Part shown: in pieces, positions 1-8,130 of the stretch | Layout: each line of letters begins with the position of its first letter | Position numbering within the stretch: the first letter of the stretch is position 1 | Assembly (NCBI RefSeq): GCF_001552555.1 | Contig: NZ_BCRK01000029.1 | Span: 1-44,687 of the forward strand | DNA: 44,687 nt | Reading direction: 5' to 3' | From: Nocardiopsis trehalosi NBRC 14201 | GTDB lineage: Bacteria; Actinomycetota; Actinomycetes; Streptosporangiales; Streptosporangiaceae | The notes under the pieces: model-generated | Databases searched by the model: none | What the model was told of the DNA's origin: nothing | Seen by the model: only the letters and a program-made list of their open reading frames with translations | Translations under genes and position numbers: made by a program

Positions 1-120
1 CTCGGCGGCCGCGGCCGCCGAGGCGGGGAAGGGGGCGGTGTCGGCGGCGGTGGGCGGGGCGGCGAGCAGCGCGCCGGCCAGTACGGCGGCGGCGAGCAGG
101 GCGGCGGGGCGAAGGCGCAT
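1..120 (-). CDS. Exported protein, 5' end only
   Basis: Only the first 40 codons are inside the window; the gene runs off the left edge. The ATG at 120 is preceded by a good AAGGAG ribosome site a few bases upstream. The peptide starts MRLRPAALLAAAVLAGALLA, followed by APPTAAD and an Ala/Pro-rich stretch. That is a basic n-region, a hydrophobic core and a plausible AxA-type cleavage region, so the product is very probably secreted. The mature domain lies outside the window and function cannot be assigned. Confidence 0.7.
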   Translation of the reverse strand, partial: MRLRPAALLAAAVLAGALLAAPPTAADTAPFPASAAAAAE

Positions 121-319
121 GTCGTGCTCCTTGGGGGCGGACCCGTGGGCGGACCGGGGCGGCACGGCGCTCGGCCGGACCGTATCGGGACGCCGGGAGC
201 GGGCGGCGCCGGGCGCGCCGGAACCGGCGGCCACGAGCACGATAACCGCGCGCCCACCACCCGCGACAGACCCGCCACGAGGGTGTGGCTCCACCGGACA
301 CCCCGCCGGAGCGGGCCGG

Positions 320-700
320 TCAGTCCGGATCGGCCAGCGCCCGGCGGAAGGCCGGCAGATCCGCGGTGGACGGGCCCGGCCGCTCGAACGCCGCGAAGTG
401 CCCGCCGCGCGGCTGCTCGGACACGTACACCAGGTTCCACTGCCGTTCCGACCACCGGCGCGGCGCCCGGGTCTTCGCGCGCGGGAAGACGGCGATGCCG
501 GGCGGTACGGCGACCCGCGCCCCCCACACCGCCGGGTCGGTCTCGTAGGACTCCGCGTCGGCGTACAGCCGCGCCGCCGACGTCGCGGTGAGGTGTGGAG
601 CGGGTGCGGGCGAGGCGGTCGCGCGGGTCGGCGAGGACGGACCGGGGGGTCGCGATGGTCGTGGGGCGCGTCGGTCCAGTCCCACCCTTCGAGCCGCGCG
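320..700 (-). pseudogene. Epoxide hydrolase remnant (C-terminal fragment)
   Basis: The last 90 or so codons before the TGA at 320-322 read like the C-terminus of an alpha/beta-hydrolase epoxide hydrolase of the EHN family. They include TATSAARLYAD, VPPGIAVFPR and the catalytic-His block PRGGHFAAFERP, which in the family carries the last triad residue. Upstream of about position 590 the frame is lost. In a neighbouring frame a stretch reading EGWDWTDAPHD resembles the preceding EHN-family segment. The first roughly 250 residues, including the nucleophile, are missing and there is no usable start codon. I therefore call a truncated, frameshifted relic directly behind the reductase gene. The 5' boundary is approximate. 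Confidence 0.6.
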
Positions 701-714
701 ACCGGTTGGCGGGC

Positions 715-2013
715 TCACCACTCGAAGCGCTCGACGTGCAGGCGGCGGTCCTCCACCCCCTCGGCGCGCAGGGCGGCGACCGCGTCCGCCGTGAACCCCG
801 GCCCGCCGCACACGAAGAACAGGGCCCGGCGGGCCGTCCCCCGGCCGAGGCGGTCCAGGGCGGCGCGCGCGTCGAACGGCACCCCGCCCGGCACCGGGAC
901 GTAGTCGGGGCCCAGAAGTTCGCGCAGCTCCGCGCCGAACAGCGCGGTGGCCGGCGAGCGCACCGCGTGGAACAGCACCGCGCCGCCCTCGGGGCGCGAC
1001 CGCACCAGCTCCACGAACGGGGTGACGCCGATGCCGCCCGCCACCAGCACCACCGGGCGGGCGCCGCGCAGCGCCTCGTGGGTGAACGTGCCGTGCGGGC
1101 CGTCGACGTAGAGCGTCGCCCCCGGCGCCAGCCGGCGGAACTCCGCCGTGAACGGGCCCGCGTCGCGGACCGCGAACAGCAGCTCCCCGCTGTCGGGGTC
1201 GGTCCGCACCACGCTCAGCGGGTGCGCCCGCGACAGCAGGCGCGTGCGCAGGTGGCAGAACTGCCCCGGCCCCGGCCGCAGCGCCCGCCCCCGGGGCCGG
1301 ATGGCGTAGACCGTCGCCGACGCGCCCTCGCGGGCGGCGCCGGTCAGCTCATAGCGGGGCGCCAGCAGCGGCGCGGCCAGCCGCCACCCGCACGCCGCCG
1401 CGAACGTCGCCCCCAGCGCCAGCCAGTACGCCCGCAGCCACCACAGGTCGAGGATGAACGTGCCCTGCCCGTAGGCGTGCACGAACACCAGGGCGCCCAG
1501 CGGATACGACAGGTAGTGGACGTAGTGCCAGGTCCGGTAGCGCACCGCCGCCCGCGCCAGCGTGCTGACCAGCCACAGCGCGCAGAACATCAGGAACGCG
1601 ATCCGGCCCAGCGACGTGTAGGTCGACTCCACCCAGGTGAAGTCGATCCGCACCAGGTAGGCGAGGCCGTGCCGGTCGGCGATCATCTCCATCAGCGGGT
1701 GCAGCAGCACGAAGAACGCCCCCGCCGACCCCAGCCACGCGTGCAGCGCGACGGCGCCGCCCCGGTCCGGGGTGAACAGCGCCGACACCTGCCGGATGCC
1801 GAGCACCGCCTGCCACCAGATCAGCACCCCGCCCACCAGCCCGGCGATGTTGGCCAGCCCCGGGACCGGGCCGCCCGCCTCGTCCAGCAGGGTGAGCGGC
1901 ACCAGCGCCGGGAGCAGGCTCGCGCCGACCAGCACGGCCGTGAACCCCCGGTTGAGCGGGCGCAGGGCAACGGGGGCCCGGTGGCGCCGCGCCACGTCGT
2001 CCTGAACGGTCAT
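715..2013 (-). CDS. Ferric-reductase-like transmembrane flavin reductase
   Basis: A 432-residue membrane oxidoreductase moving electrons from NAD(P)H through FAD and probably heme. The N-terminal half has about six hydrophobic segments. Histidines at 91 and 105 and at 163, 166 and 179 are spaced as in ferric-reductase-type heme ligands. The C-terminal half is a ferredoxin-NADP reductase module: FAD motif HPLSV (264-268), VDGPHGTF (303-310), NAD-binding AGGIGVTP (325-332), VCGGPGF near 400 and a terminal aromatic ERFEW. The start ATG overlaps the stop of the upstream apbE by four bases (ATGA), which implies translational coupling. Family and context point to an extracytoplasmic electron-transfer operon; the final acceptor is not visible. 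Confidence 0.88.
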   Translation of the reverse strand: MTVQDDVARRHRAPVALRPLNRGFTAVLVGASLLPALVPLTLLDEAGGPVPGLANIAGLVGGVLIWWQAVLGIRQVSALFTPDRGGAVALHAWLGSAGAFFVLLHPLMEMIADRHGLAYLVRIDFTWVESTYTSLGRIAFLMFCALWLVSTLARAAVRYRTWHYVHYLSYPLGALVFVHAYGQGTFILDLWWLRAYWLALGATFAAACGWRLAAPLLAPRYELTGAAREGASATVYAIRPRGRALRPGPGQFCHLRTRLLSRAHPLSVVRTDPDSGELLFAVRDAGPFTAEFRRLAPGATLYVDGPHGTFTHEALRGARPVVLVAGGIGVTPFVELVRSRPEGGAVLFHAVRSPATALFGAELRELLGPDYVPVPGGVPFDARAALDRLGRGTARRALFFVCGGPGFTADAVAALRAEGVEDRRLHVERFEW

Positions 2014-2951
2014 GGGCGGGCCGCTCCTTCGTGGTGGAGGTCGAGGTCGGCGGAGCGGCGCACGCGGCCGTCGCGGTCGACGGTGATCCACGCGGCGGCC
2101 GGGTCGCGCCCGGCCAGCCACGCCGGGCCGTCGCCGGTCCCCAGCAGCACCAGGCAGGTGGCGTACACCTCGGCGGCGGCCAGGTCGGCGGCGAGCACGG
2201 TCGCCTGGAGGCAGTCGGAATCGGCCGGTGCGCCCGTGCGCGGGTCGACGATGTGGTGCAGGCGGGCCCCGGCGGTGTCGCGCCAGCCGCGCCGGACCAC
2301 GCTGCTCGTGGCCACGGCCGCCACCGGCGGCAGGGCCAGGACGCCCGCGGGCGCGGTGTCCAGGGGGTGCTCGACGCCGATCCGCCACGGCGCGCCGCCC
2401 GGCCCGCGCCACGCCGCGATGTCGCCGCCCGCGTCGATCAGGCCGCGCGGGGCGCCCGCCCGCATCCGCTCCCCGGCCGCCCGCTGCACCGCCCAGCCCT
2501 TCACGAACCCGCCGAGGTCGACGGCGAGGCCGGGGGAGAGGGCGACCTCGGGCACACCGTGGTCGATGCGGACGCGCGGCGGCGCGCCGCCGCCGGCCGG
2601 ACGGGGAGGGGCCGCCGGAGCGGCCGGGACCGACCGCACCGCCGCGAAGTCCCGGTCGTAGCCCAGGCGGACCAGGTCCGCGGCGAGGAACGGGTCGAAC
2701 AGGCCCCCGCTCGCCGCCTGATGGGCGCACGCCTCGGCGAGGGCGGCGGTGAACAACGGGGAGACCCGGGTGGGGCGGCCCGCGGCGGCGTTGACCCGGG
2801 AGGTGTCGCTGTCGGCGGTGAACCGGCTGAAGATCCGCTCGGCCTCCCGCAGCAGGCCGAGGACGGCCGCCTGCCCGGTGGCGTCCAGGCCCGCCACGAG
2901 CACGGTGGTGCCCATGATCCGGTCGCGGACCGCCCGCGCCTCAGGAGCCAC
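2010..2951 (-). CDS. apbE: FAD:protein FMN transferase (ApbE family)
   Basis: A 313-residue ApbE-family enzyme. The family covalently attaches FMN from FAD to Ser/Thr of exported redox proteins. Visible family blocks are IMGTT (12-16), TSRVNAAAG (50-58), VDLGGFVKGWAV (144-155), IDAGGD (172-177) and HHIVDPRTG (232-240). I chose the GTG at 2951, which overlaps the stop of the upstream DUF2271 gene by 11 bases, because the conserved MGTT block normally has several residues before it; the ATG at 2915 would cut into that block. No lipoprotein signal is present, unlike many ApbE proteins, so export is uncertain. A recognisable [ST]GA[ST] FMN-acceptor motif was not found in the two operon partners. 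Confidence 0.88.
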   Translation of the reverse strand: MAPEARAVRDRIMGTTVLVAGLDATGQAAVLGLLREAERIFSRFTADSDTSRVNAAAGRPTRVSPLFTAALAEACAHQAASGGLFDPFLAADLVRLGYDRDFAAVRSVPAAPAAPPRPAGGGAPPRVRIDHGVPEVALSPGLAVDLGGFVKGWAVQRAAGERMRAGAPRGLIDAGGDIAAWRGPGGAPWRIGVEHPLDTAPAGVLALPPVAAVATSSVVRRGWRDTAGARLHHIVDPRTGAPADSDCLQATVLAADLAAAEVYATCLVLLGTGDGPAWLAGRDPAAAWITVDRDGRVRRSADLDLHHEGAARP

Positions 2952-3672
2952 GGGTGTAGGTGGTGAGGACGGAGGGGTCGAGCGGCTCGCCGGGGGAGAA
3001 CTCCGCGGTGACGTCCTCGACCAGCACCCCGTCCTGCTCGGCCGCGGCGGGCAGGTACTCGTGCTCGGCCGACGAGGTGTGCGGCTCCTCGCCCAGGGTG
3101 ATGGTGCCGGTGAACAGCACCCGGTTCTCCCAGTAGGTGTTGCCCTCGACGTGGTAGGTGTAGTCGCCCGCCGGGACGGCGCGGCCGGTGCGGTCGGTGC
3201 CGTCCCAGTAGAGGGTGTGCACGCCGCCGTCCTGCGCGGGGCGGCTGACGCTCTCGACCTCCTCGGGCGGCGCCGACTCCCACTCGGCGGTGGTGCGCCA
3301 CTCGACCAGCGACTCCGGGCGGCGCACGTACCCCCCGTTGGCGGTGAAGCTCGTCGCGAAGAGTGTGCGCACGTACCCGCCGTTCGCGTCCTCGATCCAG
3401 ACCGCGATCTGGTTGCTGGCGATCTGCGGCAGGCGGTGCAGCCGGTAGGTGATCCGCACCAGGCCCAGGCCCGCCTCGGCGGCGGGCGCGGCGGGGGTGG
3501 AGGCGGTGCCGGAGGGGGCGCCGGGGCCGGGGGAGGGGGCGGCGGCGCCTTGGGGGGAGAACGCGGCGGTCGCGGCGGGCTCGCTGTGCAGGGCGTGGGT
3601 GCCGGTGGCGACGGCGGCCACACCGGTGACCACCACCAGCGGCACGACAAGCCGAATGCTGCGGTCCGACAT
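2941..3672 (-). CDS. DUF2271-type exported protein
   Basis: A 243-residue protein with an N-terminal hydrophobic segment (about residues 7-28), then a Pro/Ala/Gly-rich linker, so it is secreted or membrane-anchored. The remainder (about 70-243) has the pattern of DUF2271/FlgD-like immunoglobulin folds: RITYRLHRLPQ, VAVWIED-like AVWIEDANGGYVRTLFA, then YWDGTDRTGRAVPAGDYTYH. Start ATG 3672 follows AAAGGA. It is the first gene of a three-gene operon with apbE and a transmembrane flavin reductase. DUF2271 genes are known to sit beside apbE and PepSY genes in flavinylation-associated clusters. Its biochemical role is unknown; the extracytoplasmic position suggests a redox or metal-handling accessory. 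Confidence 0.75.
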   Translation of the reverse strand: MSDRSIRLVVPLVVVTGVAAVATGTHALHSEPAATAAFSPQGAAAPSPGPGAPSGTASTPAAPAAEAGLGLVRITYRLHRLPQIASNQIAVWIEDANGGYVRTLFATSFTANGGYVRRPESLVEWRTTAEWESAPPEEVESVSRPAQDGGVHTLYWDGTDRTGRAVPAGDYTYHVEGNTYWENRVLFTGTITLGEEPHTSSAEHEYLPAAAEQDGVLVEDVTAEFSPGEPLDPSVLTTYTRGS

Positions 3673-4259
3673 CGGGGACGGCGTCCTTTCCGGATGCGCC
3701 GGCGGCCCGCGCGGCCGCCGGCCTGGCGGGCCGGTCGCCTCACCCGGGCCGGGGCCGACGACCGCACGCCGCGGGTAAGGTCCCTCACCATCATAAGAGC
3801 ACTGACGAAAACCGGGCGAAAGCCCGCCCCGGTCCCGCACCCGGCGGTCCCGGTCCCGGTCCCGGTCCCGTGCCCTAGGCCCCGCGGCCCCGTCCGCCCC
3901 GGTCCCGCGCCCCCGGGTCTGGCCCCGGCCTGCCCCCCCGGCCGCCCCGGTCCGCCCCCGGCCCCCCACCTCTCGCCGCGCAGCCCCGGCCCTGCCCGAC
4001 ACGCGACAGGGCGGGCGCCGCCTCGTGCGCGCGGTGGTCGCCCGAGCACCCGCCCGCCCGTCGGCCCGAGTCCGAGCGGTCGCCTGGTCAATCGCCCGTC
4101 GGTCCGAGCGCCCACCCGCCCGAGTGCCCGTCGGCCCGTCCGAGCCTCCATTCGCCCGGCCGCGCGCCCGATCGTTGCCGACGCGAATCCGCCAGCATCC
4201 CCGCGCCGGGGGCGATGGACTGGTCCGCACCTTCGACACCACTACGAAAGGGCGAAGCC
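3673..4259. other. Intergenic region with short repeats
   Basis: This divergent spacer separates the DUF2271 operon from the MFS gene. A TATGAT-like -10 for the minus-strand operon lies at 3790-3795. Four tandem GGTCCC hexamers lie at 3846-3869. From about 4056 to 4140 the motif GCCCGTCGGYCCG recurs three times (4056, 4094, 4126), which gives this stretch a falsely coding look. No gene is supported. Confidence 0.6.
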
Positions 4260-5510
4260 ATGTCCGCAGGCACCACCGCCACAAGCACCGCCACCGGCGG
4301 CGGCGCACCGACCGCACCACCGCGCGGGGGGCGGTTCGCCGTCCTCTCGGTCATGATGGGCATCTTCGCGATCGTCACCACCGAGATCCTGCCGATCGGA
4401 CTCCTGACGTCCATCGGCGCCGACTTCACCGTCTCGGACGGAACAGCGGGCCTGATGATGACCATGCCCGGGTTCCTGGCCGCCGTGTGCGCCCCCACGA
4501 TCACGGTCGCCACCGCGCGCGTGGACCGCCGGCTCATGCTGTGCGCCTTCATGCTCCTGCTGACGGCGGCCAACGTCATCACCGCCGCCGCCCCCGCGTT
4601 CTGGGCGGTGCTGGTCGCGCGCGTGCTGGTGGGCGTCACGATCGGCGGCTTCTGGTCGATCGGCGCGGGCCTGGCCGAGCGGCTGGTGCCGCGGCGGTCG
4701 GTGGCGCGGGCCACCGCGGTGATCTTCTCCGCCGTCCCGCTGGGCTCCGTGCTCGGGGTACCCGCGGGAACCCTCATCGGCGACCTGGCCGGCTGGCGGG
4801 TCGCGTTCGCCACGATGGCCCTGCTGTCGGCCGGTGTGCTCGCCGCCCTCCTCGTGGCGCTGCCCCCGCTGCCCTCGGCCGGGGCCACCCGCCTCGGCGT
4901 CCTGCGCGCCATGCTCGGCACCACCGGCGTCCGGATGGGGCTGCTGGTGACGTTCCTCGTCGTCCTGGCGCACTTCGCGGCCTACACCTACGTGACCCCC
5001 TTCCTCACCGAGGTCACCGGCGCGGGGCCGGGCGCGATCACGCTGCTGCTCCTCGCCTACGGCGTCGCGGGCTTCGCCGGGAACCTGCTGGGCGGGGCCG
5101 CCGCCGCGCGGTGGACGCGCGCCGCGTTCGGGGTGAGCGCCGCGGCCCTGGCCGCGGCGACCGTGCTGCTGCCCGTCCTGGGCGCGGGGCCCGCCGGCGC
5201 GGCCGTGCTGCTGATGGCCTGGGGGCTCGCCTACGGCGCGGTCCCGGTCTGCTCGCAGACCTGGTTCGCCGCGTCGGCGCCGCACGCGCCCGAGGCCGCG
5301 TCGATCCTGTTCACCGCGTCGTTCCAGGCCACGATCGGTGTGGGGGCGCTGGCCGGGGGCGCCGTCGTCGACCACGCCTCGCCGTCGGCGGCCATGCTGT
5401 TCGGCGGCTGCGCGGCGGGCCTGGCCGCCGTAGCGGTGGCGGTGGCGGCGCACCGGGCGGGACGTCGCGGACGGGCGGCGGCCGACCTCGGAGGGGCGGG
5501 CGCCTCCTGA
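4260..5510 (+). CDS. MFS transporter, DHA1/AraJ-like
   Basis: A 416-residue major-facilitator protein with about 12 hydrophobic segments. The loop between TM2 and TM3 reads VATARVDRRLML, and the TM4-5 region has GFWSIGAGLAERLVP and SAVPLGSVLGVPAGTLIG, typical of the AraJ/YdhP/purine-efflux branch of drug:H+ antiporters. The ATG at 4260 is used because it follows GAAAGGGCGAAGCC; an in-frame ATG 45 bases upstream lacks a ribosome site. It stands alone with no adjacent regulator. Expected role is proton-driven efflux of sugars, nucleosides or drugs; the substrate is unknown. Confidence 0.85.
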   Translation: MSAGTTATSTATGGGAPTAPPRGGRFAVLSVMMGIFAIVTTEILPIGLLTSIGADFTVSDGTAGLMMTMPGFLAAVCAPTITVATARVDRRLMLCAFMLLLTAANVITAAAPAFWAVLVARVLVGVTIGGFWSIGAGLAERLVPRRSVARATAVIFSAVPLGSVLGVPAGTLIGDLAGWRVAFATMALLSAGVLAALLVALPPLPSAGATRLGVLRAMLGTTGVRMGLLVTFLVVLAHFAAYTYVTPFLTEVTGAGPGAITLLLLAYGVAGFAGNLLGGAAAARWTRAAFGVSAAALAAATVLLPVLGAGPAGAAVLLMAWGLAYGAVPVCSQTWFAASAPHAPEAASILFTASFQATIGVGALAGGAVVDHASPSAAMLFGGCAAGLAAVAVAVAAHRAGRRGRAAADLGGAGAS

Positions 5511-5688
5511 AGAGGCGCGGGTTTCCGCCGGTGGCGGCGGGTAGCGGCTCCGACTCGGCCACCGCCCGGCCCGCCCCGAGAGCGGGGCGCGGTCGTCCGG
5601 GCGGCGGCGGGCGGGCGAACGCGGGGGCGGAGCGTCCGGCCGGGGCCCGCGGCACCGCCCGCCGCACCACCACGACCGAGGGGAGACC

Positions 5689-6072
5689 ATGGCCGCCACC
5701 AGGTTCGACTTCGCATTCGACCCCCGCTACACGCGCCCGCTCGGCCTCATCGGGGTACGGCCCGGGCGCGCCTACGTCGACGTGGGCGCGGTCGCCGTGC
5801 TGATCCGGTTCGGGCCGTGGCGGATACGCGTGCCGCGCACCAACATCGCCGCCGCCCACATCGGCGGCCCCTACTCCGCCTGGAAGGTCGTGGGGCCGCA
5901 CCTGTCGCTGGCCGACGGCGGCCTCACCCTGGGCACCCGCACCGGCCGCGGGGTCTGCCTCGAACTGCACCGCCCGATGCGTGGCATCGAACCGATCGGC
6001 CTGGTGCGGCATCGGGGGATCACCGTCACCGTTGGCGACCCGGAAGGGCTCGCGGCCGCCGTCACCGCCTGA
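5689..6072 (+). CDS. Conserved small actinobacterial protein
   Basis: A 127-residue soluble protein with no signal peptide or membrane segment, started by ATG behind GAGGGGAGACC. The alternating hydrophobic/polar pattern (FDFAFDPRYTRPLG, VAVLIRFGPWRIRVPRTNI, GVCLELHRPM) suggests an all-beta fold and is reminiscent of the PH-like small proteins common in actinomycetes. I do not recognise a catalytic motif. The gene is single, and a GC-rich hairpin follows its stop. Confidence 0.7.
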   Translation: MAATRFDFAFDPRYTRPLGLIGVRPGRAYVDVGAVAVLIRFGPWRIRVPRTNIAAAHIGGPYSAWKVVGPHLSLADGGLTLGTRTGRGVCLELHRPMRGIEPIGLVRHRGITVTVGDPEGLAAAVTA

Positions 6073-6080
6073 GGCCGGGC

Positions 6081-6097
6081 GCCCGCGCGGCGCGGGC
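6081..6097. terminator. GC-rich hairpin after the small protein gene
   Basis: A perfect 7-bp stem (GCCCGCG / CGCGGGC, 3-base loop) lies nine bases after the stop at 6072 and before the convergent gene ending at 6141. There is no T-run, as is usual in high-GC actinomycetes. Confidence 0.45.
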
Positions 6098-6140
6098 GGT
6101 CGGCCACCGCGCCCGCGCCGCGCTCAGCACCGGATCGGCG

Positions 6141-6341
6141 TCAGCTCAGCAGCTCCACGACCTCGTCGTGGAACTCCACGGCCGGTCCGTCCACGCCGGT
6201 CAGCGAGACCAGCGACCGGTTCTCCTCCAGGGGCTGGGCCTCCTGCTCCTCACCGGGGGCGTCGTCCGCCGCAGCGGGGACGGCCGGCCCCGCCAGGGCG
6301 GCGAACACGGCGAGCAGCACGGCGGCGAGACGTCGGGTCAC
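6141..6341 (-). CDS. Small secreted acidic protein
   Basis: A 66-residue protein with a clear signal peptide: MTRRLAAVLLAVFAALAG, a hydrophobic core and an Ala-x-Ala region near residue 24-25. The mature part is about 41 residues and strongly acidic (DDAPGEEQEAQPLEENRS). The start is GTG at 6341 with GGAG upstream; the nearby ATG runs straight into a stop. There are no Cys residues, so it is not a lipoprotein or a disulfide-rich toxin. Function is unknown. Confidence 0.6.
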   Translation of the reverse strand: MTRRLAAVLLAVFAALAGPAVPAAADDAPGEEQEAQPLEENRSLVSLTGVDGPAVEFHDEVVELLS

Positions 6342-6593
6342 ATCGGACTCCGTTCACTAGGGGGAGATGTGCAGTCACCGAGCGTAGTGCTCGCTGTCCC
6401 GGTCGGCCGCCGGTTTCCCGGTACCGCGTCTCCGGCCGCCCGAGCGGGACCGCCGGGGCCGCGGGGCCCGACGGGCTCCGGGGGAGCCCCGGCCCGCCGG
6501 GCAGCGGGGCGGACCCGAAAGCGGTCGACAACGCGGCGCGGCCGTGGGACGCTGCTGCCTCGTCGGTCCACCCTCGACTTCAAGGAGGCGGCC

Positions 6594-6665
6594 ATGACAC
6601 CCGGCATGGTCCTCGGCATGGTCCTCGGCGACGCCCGCCCCCGCGCTTCGGCGCGGGAGCGGTAG
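6594..6665 (+). CDS. Possible 23-codon leader peptide
   Basis: A 23-codon reading frame, MTPGMVLGMVLGDARPRASA then RER and a stop, begins 7 bases after AAGGAGG, a near-perfect ribosome site and among the best in the window. Its 3' half overlaps a UUCG hairpin. The next gene, a methyltransferase, starts 114 bases downstream with its own ribosome site. The frame contains the duplicated heptad-like MVLG/MVLG. It may be a regulatory leader peptide or a tiny protein; chance cannot be excluded in DNA this GC-rich. Confidence 0.35.
   Translation: MTPGMVLGMVLGDARPRASARER
6640..6657 (+). promoter_or_regulatory. UUCG-tetraloop hairpin inside the leader ORF
   Basis: CCCGCGC-TTCG-GCGCGGG forms a perfect 7-bp stem with an exceptionally stable UUCG loop. 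It sits in the last third of the short frame that starts at 6594 and upstream of the methyltransferase start at 6780. Its place fits an attenuator or mRNA-stability element. Confidence 0.4.
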
Positions 6666-6779
6666 CGGCCGCCCGCCCTACCCGCGCGCACCCCGCCGTC
6701 CCGGCCGGGTGCCGGTCGTCCTGCTCCTCGCCGAAGTGCTCTTCGTGCCCTCCGCACGTCCGATCACGAGGAGTACCCG

Positions 6780-7907
6780 ATGGCCGACATCCATTGGACC
6801 GAGGACGGGGCGCGGCGATCCGCCCCCTGGCATTCCGAGAACGGCTCACCCCCCGCCCGCCGCGTCGTCGTCGCCGACGACCGCATACGGGCCGCCGACG
6901 CCTATGGGCTGGTGCGCGCGGGGACCGCCCTGCTCTGGCGGGGCGACTTCCACAACGGCCGGCGGTTGCTCGCGGCCGTCGGCCGCCGGCTCGGCCGCGG
7001 CCCGCGCATCCCCGCGGCCGACGCGGGCGCGGCCTTCCGCGCGCAGCGCCGCCACCAGGAGACGCGGGCCCGCGTCCTCGGCCGCATCCTGGTGCTGCTG
7101 GAGGACGACCACGGATCGGCGCTGCGCCGGGCGCCCGATGTCCGCCGCGCCTGCCGGGAGGCCTACGGGCCGCCGCGCGGGCCGATGGCCGTCTCCCTCC
7201 GGGAGCTGCTGGGTGTGCTGGGCGCGCACCAGTGGCGGACCCGCGGGGTCGAGGTGCCGGCGCTCGGCCGGCGCGTCCATCCCCACTACGGGGTGTTCTC
7301 CCCGGTCCGCGGCGAGTACGTCGACCTGGTCGCCCGCGCGCGTCCGCCGTCGGCGCCACGGAGCGGCCCCGCCACGGCGTTCGACCTCGGCACCGGGACC
7401 GGCGTCCTCGCCGCCGTTCTGGCCTCGCGCGGCTTCGACCGCGTCGTGGCGACCGACATCAACCCCCGCGCCCTGGCCTGCGCCGGGGAGAACGCCCGGC
7501 GGCTGGGCCTGGCCCGCCGCATCGAGGTGGTGGGCCCCGGCCTGTACCCCGACGGTCGCGCCCACCTCGTGGTGTGCAATCCGCCGTGGCTGCCCGCCCG
7601 GGCGGCCACGCTGTTCGAACGCGGGGTCTACGACCCGGACGAGGCCATGCTCCGGGGATTCCTCGACGGGCTCCCCGCCCACCTCGAACCCGGGGGTGAA
7701 GGGTGGCTCATCCTGTCGGACCTGGCCGAACACCTCGGCCTGCGGACCCGGGACGGGCTCCTCGCCGCCATCGCGGCGGCCGGCCTGCGCGTCGTGGGCC
7801 GGCTCGACACCGCACCCCGCCATCCGCGCAGTTGCGACGCGGCCGACCCGCTGCACGCCGCCCGCAGCGCGGAGACCACGTCCTTGTGGCGGCTCACCGC
7901 GACGTGA
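6780..7907 (+). CDS. Class I SAM methyltransferase (PrmC/MTS-like)
   Basis: A 375-residue protein with a helical N-terminal half (about 1-190) of unknown role and a Rossmann methyltransferase domain. SAM-binding motif I is DLGTGTGVL (202-210), the acidic residue after strand 2 is in TDIN (225-228), and the catalytic NPPW motif is at 267-270. NPP[YWF] marks N-methyltransferases acting on planar amides or exocyclic amines, such as PrmC/HemK and RsmC-type MTS enzymes. The N-terminal extension resembles the two-domain arrangement of RsmC-like proteins. Start ATG follows GAGGAG. The substrate could be rRNA, a protein glutamine or a small molecule. Confidence 0.82.
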   Translation: MADIHWTEDGARRSAPWHSENGSPPARRVVVADDRIRAADAYGLVRAGTALLWRGDFHNGRRLLAAVGRRLGRGPRIPAADAGAAFRAQRRHQETRARVLGRILVLLEDDHGSALRRAPDVRRACREAYGPPRGPMAVSLRELLGVLGAHQWRTRGVEVPALGRRVHPHYGVFSPVRGEYVDLVARARPPSAPRSGPATAFDLGTGTGVLAAVLASRGFDRVVATDINPRALACAGENARRLGLARRIEVVGPGLYPDGRAHLVVCNPPWLPARAATLFERGVYDPDEAMLRGFLDGLPAHLEPGGEGWLILSDLAEHLGLRTRDGLLAAIAAAGLRVVGRLDTAPRHPRSCDAADPLHAARSAETTSLWRLTAT

Positions 7908-8079
7908 TCCGGCCCCGGACCGCCGAGGCCGGGCCATGACCCGCCGACCGTCGAACACACATTCCGGGGCGCGCGACCACCGCGACCACGTGGGGCCGCA
8001 CCCCGGAACCCCGGACCGCCGCCGGCCGGCGCCCCGACGCGCGGGGTGCGGGCGGGGCGGACCGGGAGCCGTGCACGCG

Positions 8080-8116
8080 GCACCGGCCGCCGCACTCGTC
8101 GGGCGGCGGCCGGTGC
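8080..8116. terminator. 14-bp-stem terminator hairpin
   Basis: GCACCGGCCGCCGC (8080-8093) pairs perfectly with 8103-8116 around a 9-base loop. It lies 15 bases beyond the stop of the minus-strand lyase gene and can also stop plus-strand readthrough from the methyltransferase. Confidence 0.65.
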
Positions 8117-8130
8117 GGGCGCCCCCGCTG

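Noticed and set aside
595-2661. Very long open frame on the plus strand opposite the reductase and ApbE genes
   Set aside because: It is antisense to well-supported genes, rich in Arg/Pro/Gly/His, has no family motifs, and is explained by GC bias at codon positions.
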